A DNA stretch of 38,990 nt from a bacterium HR17. Lineage in GTDB: Bacteria; Armatimonadota; Fervidibacteria; Fervidibacterales; Fervidibacteraceae. A model generated the notes under the pieces. It ran no database searches. It saw nothing but the letters and a program-made list of their open reading frames with translations, and was not told the origin of the DNA. The DNA lies in the NCBI GenBank assembly GCA_002898575.1, contig BEHT01000033.1, positions 1-38,990 of the forward strand, given 5' to 3'. This document shows, piece after piece, positions 6,969-14,445 of this stretch (the stretch's first letter is position 1; every line of letters begins with the position of its first letter). The position numbers and the translations under genes are program-made.

Positions 6969-7946
6969 TCATGGCTGTCGCAGCAAGAGATCGCTGTTGG
7001 ACCCGTGCACCGCTGCATGGCAACCTGCCTCCCAGCAACTTCGCCCAGGGTAGTGGTCGTTGCCCTTGTCGGTGTGGCACTGGTTGCACAAGCCGCGCGA
7101 AAAGGCGTTCAAAAGGTGCGGGTTGGGAGAGCCGTGCGGGCGATGGCATTCGGTGCACCCTTCTCCCGTCCAACCTGCAACGGGGTCGTGCTCAAACGCA
7201 AAAGGACCGACTTTTTCAGCGTGGCAGGTGACGCACATCTCCTTGACGGCGGAGACCTTTTTGCGGGTCGCTTTGCTGGGATGGATATCGTGACAATCGC
7301 TGCAGACCATTCGCCCTTCGGGAAGGGGATGGTGAAAGTTGAGGCGAAATTCGCTGACTTCCCGTTGATGGCAGCGCCCGCAAACCGTTACCTCACCAGC
7401 CTTTAGCAGCGCCTTCGGTTCGGGAGCAGTCGCAAAAAGTTGCCTCAACGGCGCCCCGTCGCTCGTTCCCTTCCCTGCCATCCCTTGCCCCTCGCCCCGA
7501 TGAATTTGGTGACACTCGGCGCAAGATACATCAGCTTGCGCATGAACGGTGCGCTGCCATTGAGCGAGGCGCATCGTGTCGGCGTGGCATCGCAGGCAGG
7601 CAAGGGCAATTTCTTTTGGCTTGGCTTTGGTGAAACTAACGACCCTCGTGGTGTCTTTGACCTCTTCCAGATGGATTTCGCCTGGACCGTGACAGGCTTC
7701 GCAGCCTTGTTTGTCACGGGGAAGACGAGGGTTGCGGACATAGAGGGCGTGGGGGGAAGCGGCGAAAGTTTGTGCCTGCGGTCTGTGACATTGGACACAT
7801 TCTTTTTCGCCGATGAAGTCTTCGGGTTTTGCTTGGGCGAAGAGGTTGAGGGGGAAAGGAGCCGGTTGGGGTTTTTCCTTGCCGGCGACGAGAACGAGTG
7901 CCCATAAAAGCAGCGTTACCGTTGTGACCGTTTGCCACTTCAACAT
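6969..7946 (-). CDS. DmsE/MtrA/PioA-type decahaem c-type cytochrome
   Basis: A 325-residue exported protein close in length and layout to MtrA of Shewanella. A signal peptide covers about residues 1-22. Nine CXXCH sites start at residues 50, 82, 117, 142, 189, 215, 238, 264 and 287, and a tenth site is CWEAGCH at 304-310, a CX4CH variant. Family landmarks are GCEACHGP, VSCAECHQIH, CSDCHDIH, CTECHRPHGSPN and the final GCHAAVHGSNS. Known members form a periplasm-to-surface haem wire inside an MtrB-type barrel. The start is ATG 7946, preceded by GAGGGGG about 9 bases upstream. It lies 22 bases after the pentahaem gene and 27 bases before the barrel gene, so tight co-expression is expected. Electron donors could be the pentahaem protein or an inner-membrane quinol oxidase encoded elsewhere. 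Confidence 0.9.
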   Translation of the reverse strand: MLKWQTVTTVTLLLWALVLVAGKEKPQPAPFPLNLFAQAKPEDFIGEKECVQCHRPQAQTFAASPHALYVRNPRLPRDKQGCEACHGPGEIHLEEVKDTTRVVSFTKAKPKEIALACLRCHADTMRLAQWQRTVHAQADVSCAECHQIHRGEGQGMAGKGTSDGAPLRQLFATAPEPKALLKAGEVTVCGRCHQREVSEFRLNFHHPLPEGRMVCSDCHDIHPSKATRKKVSAVKEMCVTCHAEKVGPFAFEHDPVAGWTGEGCTECHRPHGSPNPHLLNAFSRGLCNQCHTDKGNDHYPGRSCWEAGCHAAVHGSNSDLLLRQP

Positions 7947-7968
7947 CGCTGTCGCCCCCTCAGGCGCG

Positions 7969-8949
7969 TCAAGGCACAGCGACTTTCGTCTCAAACAACA
8001 CGGTCGCTTTTTCGTCGGGCAAGTCGCGAAGAGGTTTGTGCAAAATGCGGACGACCGCTTCGCCCTTTTTACCTTCCAGCGGGATAACGATTTCGCGGGT
8101 TTCGCCCGGTTTCAAGCGCGTGTCGTTGCCGCCCTGCGCCCGTTCGTCCGCGAGCACAGTTTGATGGCGCAAAACTTCTTGTCCTCCGCTGACGAGGCGC
8201 ACATCAACGACAGCGACGACGGTGTCTATGCCCGTCGGAAAGTTATGCCCGACTTCCACGCTTGTCAGGCGCACCGTCAATCGGTCACCGCTGAGATCGG
8301 TTTCCACTTTCACGCCTCTACGGAACATTTCTGGGTCAGCACCTTTGAAGGTGTGGACATGGGCGGGGCGCTCGGGCGAGTCCAAAGCGATGGGGCGTTG
8401 GGTCGCAGGCATGTGGCAAGTCACACACGATTTGGGGTCGCTGCCCCACTTTGTCCCTTTGAACTCTTGCACGGTGCCGAACTTGGCGTGGCAGGTGGCG
8501 CATTGCTCCACCGTCCCGAACCGCTCGTTTTTGACCGTCGGGTGTTTGTCGGTGACGGTGCCGAGGGTGCCGTGATGGGCGCCATTGGCATCTTCGTGGC
8601 AGGCGACGCAATCCACGCCATGCTCTGGCAACTCGTTACGCAAGGACGGCTCTTTGCCAAAACCCGTCACCAAGATGCGGTCAGGGGCATGGCAATGCAG
8701 GCACTCTTTGCGGGTGCGGTTAGCGGTGGCGGCAACGAAGGCGTCGCTGGTCCACGCTTTGGCATGTGCCGATTGCACCCATTCAAGGGCTTCGGTGCGG
8801 TGGCAAACTTGGCAGCGCCCACGCAGGCGGGGCAGCCGCGATGGCGGCGTTGGCTCCTGATGAACGAACGCCGTCGCCACCGTCAATGCCAGCGCCAACC
8901 CAATCCCCGTTACCACCGACCATCGCGGGCTGCCCTTTAACCTGCCCAT
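7969..8949 (-). CDS. membrane-anchored pentahaem c-type cytochrome with C-terminal beta domain
   Basis: A 326-residue protein. One hydrophobic segment (residues 10-29) could be a signal anchor or a signal peptide. Five CXXCH sites follow at residues 46, 83, 114, 150 and 175. The C-terminal third lacks haem motifs and looks like a beta-sandwich. It carries VGHNFPTG (233-240), a motif recurrent in c554-like multihaem proteins, where a His may serve a haem. It probably passes electrons from the quinone pool or inner membrane to the decahaem protein encoded next, which would be a CymA/NrfH-like role; it is not an obvious NapC/NrfH homologue. ATG 8949 has GAGGAGG 8 bases upstream. Longer upstream frames have no ribosome site and run through a probable regulatory gap. 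Confidence 0.85.
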   Translation of the reverse strand: MGRLKGSPRWSVVTGIGLALALTVATAFVHQEPTPPSRLPRLRGRCQVCHRTEALEWVQSAHAKAWTSDAFVAATANRTRKECLHCHAPDRILVTGFGKEPSLRNELPEHGVDCVACHEDANGAHHGTLGTVTDKHPTVKNERFGTVEQCATCHAKFGTVQEFKGTKWGSDPKSCVTCHMPATQRPIALDSPERPAHVHTFKGADPEMFRRGVKVETDLSGDRLTVRLTSVEVGHNFPTGIDTVVAVVDVRLVSGGQEVLRHQTVLADERAQGGNDTRLKPGETREIVIPLEGKKGEAVVRILHKPLRDLPDEKATVLFETKVAVP

Positions 8950-9000
8950 CGTTATCGCCTCCTCGCGTCGTAGCGTTATAGCACAGAAGCCAACGACCGT

Positions 9001-9018
9001 CTGTCGGGAAAATCCCGC
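9001..9018 (-). promoter_or_regulatory. CTGTCGGG palindromic site upstream of the pentahaem gene
   Basis: CTGTCGGGAAAATCCCG contains the perfect palindrome CGGGA-AAA-TCCCG. It is about 50 bases before the pentahaem ATG, in the 74-base gap after the radical SAM gene. It resembles the site at 10251-10271, where CTGTCGGG is also followed by a homopolymeric A/T spacer and a C-rich arm. The role of the site is inference. Confidence 0.3.
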
Positions 9019-9023
9019 AAAGG

Positions 9024-10184
9024 TCACCCGCACAGCGCCGTTGCGGGGTGTGGCTTTTGGAACGCTTTGGGGCGGTAGATACAGTAGGGATCGCTGCGTA
9101 GGTAATCGCCCGTGACAGCGTAAGCGCGGGCACGGCTGCCCCCGCAAATGTGCCGAAATTCACAGACACCGCATTTGCCCTTGAGCAAATCGGGGTTGCG
9201 CAGTTGGCGCAGCAACGGTGCGGTGCGGTAAATTTCTGCCAACGGTTTTTGGCGAACGCTGCCGACCCCCAACGGCAGAAAACCGCTGGGCTGCACGACA
9301 CCGACATGGGAAACGAAGACGACACCTTTACCGTCGTTGACACCCATCGGTGCGCGGACGATTTTAGGGCGCTGCGAGGCTGGCACAAGGTCGGTCGGAC
9401 GCAAGTTTTTCTCGGTCGTTTGTCGCAACAACGCTTCAACGGGAACGCCCAACTCCTGGGCTCGCCGCTGCAGCATGACGCGCCGATAGTGGTAACCTTC
9501 GCGGGGCGTGATGTCGTAAGGAGCGGATTTGCTCAGGTCATACATCCAGTGAAAGACACGCTCAAAGTCGTAGGGTGAAATGTTCAGGCGACGCATCTCA
9601 GGGCGGGCAGCGCGCCCGACGGCGATGAGGAAAAAGAGCGCCCACAGTTTGATGTCCCATTCAGCGATCATGTCGGCGATGACGGGTAAGTCCGCCAAAC
9701 TGTGGCGGGTCACAGTCGTGTGGATTTGCGCCTCAACACCGAATTCCCGACACCAATTCAAAATGCGCACGGTGTGGGCGAACGACCCTTGAACGCCCCG
9801 AAAACCGTCGTGCACTTCGGGTGTGCTGCCGTCAAGGCTCAACGCCAACCGCACCAAGCCGGCTTCCGCCAACCGCCGCACTGCGTCACGGGTGACCAAC
9901 GGGGTCGCAGAAGGCGTCATCGCGACGCGGATGCCTTGTTGCGTCGCATACGCCACGATGTCAAAGATGTCAGGGCGTTTCATCGGGTCACCGCCTGTCA
10001 AAATTAGCAACGGGTAAGGTTGTCCGAACTCTTTGAGCATGTCCACCAACCGAAACGCTTCCTGTGTCGTCAACTCAAAGGGGTGACGGTCGGGAACGGC
10101 GTCGGCACGACAATGTAGGCACACCAAATCGCAGGCGCGGGTCGTCTCCCAAATGACCGTAAACGGACGCTGGTTGAAGTTCAT
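9024..10184 (-). CDS. radical SAM/SPASM protein (TIGR04053-like, related to NirJ/AhbD/PqqE)
   Basis: A 386-residue cytoplasmic enzyme. The radical SAM cluster motif is CX3CX2C at Cys18, Cys22 and Cys25 (ETTRACDLVCLHCRA), and the SAM-binding GGDP follows (ILTGGDPMKRPD). A C-terminal SPASM region has Cys338, Cys341, Cys347 and Cys368 (CGVCEFRHICGG, then DPYC) for an auxiliary Fe-S cluster. The opening PFTVIWETTRACDL is the form of the TIGR04053 subfamily, whose substrate is unknown but which is related to haem-modifying enzymes NirJ and AhbD. ATG 10184 follows AAAGGGGG; longer upstream frames run into the divergent promoter region. As first gene of the cytochrome operon it could act in haem or cofactor maturation, or merely be co-regulated. 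Confidence 0.85.
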   Translation of the reverse strand: MNFNQRPFTVIWETTRACDLVCLHCRADAVPDRHPFELTTQEAFRLVDMLKEFGQPYPLLILTGGDPMKRPDIFDIVAYATQQGIRVAMTPSATPLVTRDAVRRLAEAGLVRLALSLDGSTPEVHDGFRGVQGSFAHTVRILNWCREFGVEAQIHTTVTRHSLADLPVIADMIAEWDIKLWALFFLIAVGRAARPEMRRLNISPYDFERVFHWMYDLSKSAPYDITPREGYHYRRVMLQRRAQELGVPVEALLRQTTEKNLRPTDLVPASQRPKIVRAPMGVNDGKGVVFVSHVGVVQPSGFLPLGVGSVRQKPLAEIYRTAPLLRQLRNPDLLKGKCGVCEFRHICGGSRARAYAVTGDYLRSDPYCIYRPKAFQKPHPATALCG

Positions 10185-10250
10185 CGCTGTGCCCCCTTTC
10201 GGTAGCGTTGCTCCCGCCTCTTCAACGATGGCAAATTGGTGGCGAACAGG

Positions 10251-10271
10251 CTGTCGGGTTTTTCCTGACAG
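10251..10271. promoter_or_regulatory. inverted repeat in the divergent promoter region
   Basis: CTGTCGGG-TTTTT-CCTGACAG is an 8-base inverted repeat (one G/T position) in the 139-base gap between the radical SAM gene (-) and the sensor kinase gene (+). It is about 67 bases before the former and 53 before the latter. It shares CTGTCGGG with sites 9001 and 5332. It could be an operator for the adjacent response regulator, a factor-independent hairpin, or chance. No convincing -35/-10 pair was identified in either direction. Confidence 0.35.
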
Positions 10272-10323
10272 ACGGGCAAGCAAGGTGCGCAACAATGCCA
10301 ATGGCGTGAGGGAGTGACTGACA

Positions 10324-12081
10324 ATGGCGCCAAACCAAATGGCGAAGTTGCTGCAATCGGGCGTCTTGCTGCGGTTTGATTTGACCGTCAACGAGTTGCT
10401 GCAACGCATCGTGGAGACAGCGCGCCATGTCATCGGTGCTCAATACGCCGCACTGGCGGTGCTGGACGACGAAGGAGGTATCGCTCACTTTGTCTATGCG
10501 GGGCTGAGCAAGGAAGATGCCGACCGTATCGGCGAACTGCCCAAAGGGCGAGGCGTTTTGGGGCTCATCATCCACGAGGGCAAAGTGCTGCGGTTACGCG
10601 ATGTCCGTCAACACCCCAAAGCGTGGGGTTTTCCGCCCCACCACCCGATCATGCGGTCGTTTTTGGGTGTGCCCATCTTCGTCAACGGCAAACCTTACGG
10701 ACGCCTTTACATGACGGAGAAGCAGGGCGGAAAAACTTTCACCAAGCGGGACGAGGAATTGGCGAAGCTGCTGGCGGCACAAGCAGGGGCAGCGATTGAA
10801 CGGGCGATGCTCACCGAACGGGTTCGCCAAGCGGAACGGCTGAAGAGGCTCAACGAACTGCTCAGCACTCTGAACCGCTTGACGGATGAGCAGGCGATTT
10901 TAGCAGCGATTTTAGCGGGCGTGCAAAAGGCGTTGCCGTTCGCTGAGGCGTCCCTTTGCCTTTACCGCGCAGCCGATGACACTTTCAGCGGTTGCGTCGC
11001 TACGCCCAGCGGACGGCTGAGCCAGTTGCACGAACGCTGGCGGCGTCGCCCTATCGCCGCGACACGGACGCCCTTTTTGCCCTGCGTGCGGGAGCGGCGG
11101 TCGGTGCGCGTGAACGATTTGGTCACACCCCGAACGCCTTTTGAGCGCTGGTTGCAGCGCAAAGGGTTCCGCAGTTTCATCGGCACGCCCATTAGCGTGG
11201 ACGGCGAAGTGTTAGGGCTGCTGTTTGTCGCTGCCGACTATGCGAATGCGTTCAGCGACGACGACCACGCTTTTTTGAGCGCTGTCGCCGAGCACGCCGC
11301 AGCGACGCTGAAAAACGCACGGCTGCTAACGCAACTGCAGGAAAAGGAGCGGGTGCGAGGGTTGCTGCTCAACAAGGTCGTGACAGCGCAAGAGGAAGAG
11401 CGCCGTCGCATCGCCCACGAACTGCACGACCAAACGGGACAGTTGCTGACGGCGCTGCTCATTCAGTTGCAACTGTTGGAGCGCGAACTGCGAGACGAAC
11501 GCCGCCGAGAACGGGTGAGCAATCTGCGCCGGTTAGCTGACAGCATCGCCCAAAACCTGCACCACATCGCGTGGGAGTTGCGTCCGCCGTCGCTGGACGA
11601 ACTGGGGTTGACGGCAGCGCTGGAACGCATGGTCAGCGATTGGTCGGAGCGCTTTCAAATCCCGTGCGATTTGGTGCTGGACAGCGAGGGCGATTTAAGC
11701 GTGTCGCCTGAGATCGCCATCGGTATCTACCGCATCGTCCAAGAGGCACTGACAAATGTTGCTAAGCACGCCAAAGCCACACGGGCAAAAGTGACGCTGC
11801 AACGGGCTGACCGCGTGTTGCGTGTCGTCGTGGAAGACAACGGCGTCGGGTTTGACCCGTCAGCCATCTTGCGCCATCCCGACGAGACGAAACGGTTGGG
11901 CTTGGTCGGGATGATGGAGCGGGCGGCGATGTTGTCGGGACGCCTAACCGTGGACTCGCACCCCAAACGCGGCACGAAAGTCGTCTTGGAAGTGCCGTTG
12001 ACGACGATACCGGTGCGGGACGATAGGCAAGGGGGTGTCGCTGATGCGCCGAGCCAACAACGCCCTGTCGCAACCGCTTGA
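10324..12081 (+). CDS. sensor histidine kinase with two GAF domains (DosS/DevS-like first GAF)
   Basis: A 585-residue cytoplasmic kinase without membrane segments. GAF1 spans roughly residues 15-165, GAF2 185-335, a HisKA_3 dimerisation helix 345-420 and HATPase 470-560. The phosphate-accepting His368 lies in HELHDQTGQ. The N-box is EALTNVAKHAKA, and the ATP lid motifs are EDNGVGFDPS and GLVGMMERA. GAF1 contains GFPPHHPIMRSFLGVPI and GRLYMTEK, very close in form to the DosS/DevS haem-binding GAF that senses O2/NO/CO. His106 and His107 are candidate haem ligands, but haem binding is inference. The Shine-Dalgarno GAGGGAG lies 8 bases before ATG 10324. The regulator gene overlaps its 3' end. It is transcribed divergently from the cytochrome operon, which suggests the pair controls it. 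Confidence 0.88.
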   Translation: MAPNQMAKLLQSGVLLRFDLTVNELLQRIVETARHVIGAQYAALAVLDDEGGIAHFVYAGLSKEDADRIGELPKGRGVLGLIIHEGKVLRLRDVRQHPKAWGFPPHHPIMRSFLGVPIFVNGKPYGRLYMTEKQGGKTFTKRDEELAKLLAAQAGAAIERAMLTERVRQAERLKRLNELLSTLNRLTDEQAILAAILAGVQKALPFAEASLCLYRAADDTFSGCVATPSGRLSQLHERWRRRPIAATRTPFLPCVRERRSVRVNDLVTPRTPFERWLQRKGFRSFIGTPISVDGEVLGLLFVAADYANAFSDDDHAFLSAVAEHAAATLKNARLLTQLQEKERVRGLLLNKVVTAQEEERRRIAHELHDQTGQLLTALLIQLQLLERELRDERRRERVSNLRRLADSIAQNLHHIAWELRPPSLDELGLTAALERMVSDWSERFQIPCDLVLDSEGDLSVSPEIAIGIYRIVQEALTNVAKHAKATRAKVTLQRADRVLRVVVEDNGVGFDPSAILRHPDETKRLGLVGMMERAAMLSGRLTVDSHPKRGTKVVLEVPLTTIPVRDDRQGGVADAPSQQRPVATA

Positions 12082-12718
12082 CCGCATTCGCGTGTTGATC
12101 GCCGACGACCACGCTATTTTGCGGGACGGGTTGAAAGCGTTGCTCGCAGCAGAAACCGACATGGAAGTCGTCGGCGAAGCGGCAACAGGCAAAGAGGCAC
12201 TGCGGTTGGTGCGCGAACTAAAACCCCATGTCGTCTTGATGGACATCTCTATGCCCGACATGACAGGCTTAGAGGCAACAGAGGTCATCAAAAAGTCCTA
12301 TCCAGAAGTAAAGGTCATTGCGTTGACGGTGCATGAGCACGAGACTTATTTGCGGCGGATGCTGCAGGTGGGAGCAGATGGCTATGTCGTCAAGCGGGCG
12401 GCAGCGGACGAATTGGTGCGCGCCATTCGGGCGGTCATGCGAGGCGGCGTTTACTTGCAGCCTGAACTCGCCCAAACCGTCGTCAAAAAGCGCACCGAAC
12501 AGAGTATGCCCAAGTTGAGCGAGCGGGAATGGCAAGTGCTGCGCCTGCTGGCGATGGGTTACACCAACCAGCAAATTGCCCAGCGCCTCTTTCTGAGCGT
12601 CAAGACAGTGGAGACCTACCGGAGCCGCATCGCCGACAAACTGGGGTTGAAGACGCGAGCGGAGTTGGTCAAGTTCGCCTTGCAGCACAACCTGTTGGCA
12701 GAAGAACCTGACCCGTAA
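12044..12718 (+). CDS. NarL/LuxR-family response regulator
   Basis: A 224-residue regulator. The receiver domain carries the acidic pair Asp21-Asp22, phospho-acceptor Asp67 (VVLMDISMPDMTG), a Thr in ALTVHE and the Lys in VVKRAA. A LuxR-type HTH follows at about 156-215 (LSEREWQVLRLLAMGYTNQQ, then KTVETYRSRI). The start is ATG 12044, placed 8 bases after AAGGGGG; GTG 12035 is an alternative. The gene overlaps the kinase gene by 38 bases, so the two form a cognate pair. NarL-family regulators control many anaerobic respiratory operons. The divergent cytochrome operon and the FecR-domain gene downstream are likely targets, by inference. Confidence 0.92.
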   Translation: MRRANNALSQPLDRIRVLIADDHAILRDGLKALLAAETDMEVVGEAATGKEALRLVRELKPHVVLMDISMPDMTGLEATEVIKKSYPEVKVIALTVHEHETYLRRMLQVGADGYVVKRAAADELVRAIRAVMRGGVYLQPELAQTVVKKRTEQSMPKLSEREWQVLRLLAMGYTNQQIAQRLFLSVKTVETYRSRIADKLGLKTRAELVKFALQHNLLAEEPDP

Positions 12719-12819
12719 ATCGCTCTGGATACACCTTGCGCTGAGTTGTGACTTTTGACCACTATGCAAGCCCCGATGCCGTGCCATAATGATGGCGTCT
12801 CGTTCACTGAGGGGGTGGC

Positions 12820-14445
12820 ATGTTCATGCATCGGTTGCGCCGGCTTGTTTGGGGACTGTGGCTTATGTTGTGGGCGGCATCGGGCGTTGCCGACGCGCAA
12901 CAGGCGACCGTGACGGCGATCGTGCGTGTCGTAGAACACCAACGGGCAGGCACGACCCAATGGCTGCAGAGCCGTTTGGGTACCCACTTGGCGCAAGGCG
13001 ATCGCGTGCGCACCGGTCCGCGTTCCTACGCGGAAATCACTTTCGCTGACCGCAGTGTGGTCAAACTCAATGAACGCAGCGAGTTGACCGTTCATGCCCC
13101 AACGCCTCAGCGACAGGATGTAGAGTTGCATCAAGGCAGTTTGTGGGCTCGCTTCATTAAAGGGTCACGGGCGACCGTGCGGGCTAAAACGGCTGTGGCG
13201 GCGGTGCGAGGAACGACGCTCGCCATCGCCATCGCTCCTGAAGGCACGGTCACGATTCGCGTTTGGGACGGTGTGCTCGCTGTAACGCTGCCGACAGGCG
13301 AAGAAGTCACGCTGAACTCAGGTCAGGAATTGGTCGTGCCGCCGACGCTTTTGGAACCGCACCAGGTTCGTTCCGCCCCAGACGCAGCGTTCGGGAGTGA
13401 CCCTAGTCCTGCCGGCAGCGATGCTTCGTTCGTGGATTGGCTGACGACAGGGGTGACGGTGGTGACTTTGCCGGGTGCCCCTGACTTCGGTGCGTTGTTG
13501 GAGAACAACGACGAATTTTTCACGACGGTGGCGCCGTTACCCCTGCCGGGCGCTCCTTCCCCCGCTGTTCCCCAACAAACGGGGGAATTGGGTGTCATCG
13601 TGCGGCAAGCGGTCTTGAAAGGCAGTGTGTTGGGCTTAGTTGCTGATCGGCGCCCACACCGCTTGTTAGGTGCGCGGTTGCGCCCGCGCGGCGCCGTCGG
13701 TCCGCTGTTTTTCTCTGTGTCCATCTTGCCCCTAACGGATACATCAGGCAACACGACCACGCGGCTGGCAGAGGGCGTAGTGACTTACCGACGCGGGAAC
13801 TGGGCGCTGCGGGTGGGACGGCAGTGGCTGTCGGAAGGACCGGTCTTGGGCAACGCCGCTGTGCCAGACCCAGCGCTACGGGTATTAGACCGGCTTGGTC
13901 CTATCAGCATCGGCAAGTTAGTGCTCAGCGATATCGCCGATGCCGTTGCGCTCCATGTTCCTGTCGGACACAGCCGTCTCACCCTTGCCTATTTGCAAGA
14001 CGCTTTGCCGTTTGTCAGCGGCACGCAACAAGGCGGTTACGCTCGCCTCACTTATCCCGTTGCGCAAGGGCAGTTGGGCGTCAGCGTGTTGAAAGTGCGT
14101 CGCGGCACCTTCGGTTATGCCGCTGACATCGCCTTGCCCGCTGTGCCCAACGAACTGGATATTTACGGTGAAGTCGGGCGTCACAGCCTGTTGCGCAGCA
14201 CCTATTACACAGCCGGAATTTACTTGGCGGGCTTGTTCCGTCGGCTCGGCACCGACCTGTTTGCGGAATACACCCATGCGCCGCGCGGCGCCCCGAACAT
14301 TTTCACAGTGCGGCTTTACCAACCGTTATCGCCTGGCTGGCGACTGTTCGCAATTGGCACACGGCGGGGCGCTGTCGGGCAGACGGGGGCGGGAACCGAT
14401 TGGAGCGTCGGGCTTATTTACAGCACTGCATTTGCTTTGCGTTGA
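12820..14445 (+). CDS. exported FecR-domain protein with C-terminal beta-barrel-like region
   Basis: A 541-residue protein with a signal peptide ending near ADAQQ (residues 1-27). A FecR domain spans about 30-165, with features such as GDRVRTGPRSYAEI, RSELTV, GSLWARF and VRGTTLAI. After a Pro/Gly-rich linker, residues from about 255 to the end are alternating strands with repeated Tyr, Arg and Gly and end YSTAFALR, like an outer-membrane barrel. This FecR-plus-barrel design is not the classical anti-sigma FecR; it recalls outer-membrane proteins with a periplasmic FecR-like sensor or peptidoglycan-near domain. Two in-frame ATGs (12820, 12826) follow GAGGGGG; I kept the first. There are 101 bases between it and the response regulator gene, so a separate promoter is possible (a CATAAT lies at 12785). 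The function is unknown. Confidence 0.7.
   Translation: MFMHRLRRLVWGLWLMLWAASGVADAQQATVTAIVRVVEHQRAGTTQWLQSRLGTHLAQGDRVRTGPRSYAEITFADRSVVKLNERSELTVHAPTPQRQDVELHQGSLWARFIKGSRATVRAKTAVAAVRGTTLAIAIAPEGTVTIRVWDGVLAVTLPTGEEVTLNSGQELVVPPTLLEPHQVRSAPDAAFGSDPSPAGSDASFVDWLTTGVTVVTLPGAPDFGALLENNDEFFTTVAPLPLPGAPSPAVPQQTGELGVIVRQAVLKGSVLGLVADRRPHRLLGARLRPRGAVGPLFFSVSILPLTDTSGNTTTRLAEGVVTYRRGNWALRVGRQWLSEGPVLGNAAVPDPALRVLDRLGPISIGKLVLSDIADAVALHVPVGHSRLTLAYLQDALPFVSGTQQGGYARLTYPVAQGQLGVSVLKVRRGTFGYAADIALPAVPNELDIYGEVGRHSLLRSTYYTAGIYLAGLFRRLGTDLFAEYTHAPRGAPNIFTVRLYQPLSPGWRLFAIGTRRGAVGQTGAGTDWSVGLIYSTAFALR

Noticed and set aside
7813-8940. 375-residue plus-strand frame
   Set aside because: Antisense to the pentahaem and decahaem genes; the product shows no protein-family character.
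12016-12035. GGGACGA followed by TAGGCAA and GGGGGTG as a fourth heptamer island
   Set aside because: Only the first unit fits; the rest is the kinase gene end and the ribosome site of the regulator.
12755-12790. TTGACC and CATAAT as a sigma-70 promoter for the FecR gene
   Set aside because: The two elements are 24 bases apart, too far for a standard promoter; only the -10-like element is mentioned.
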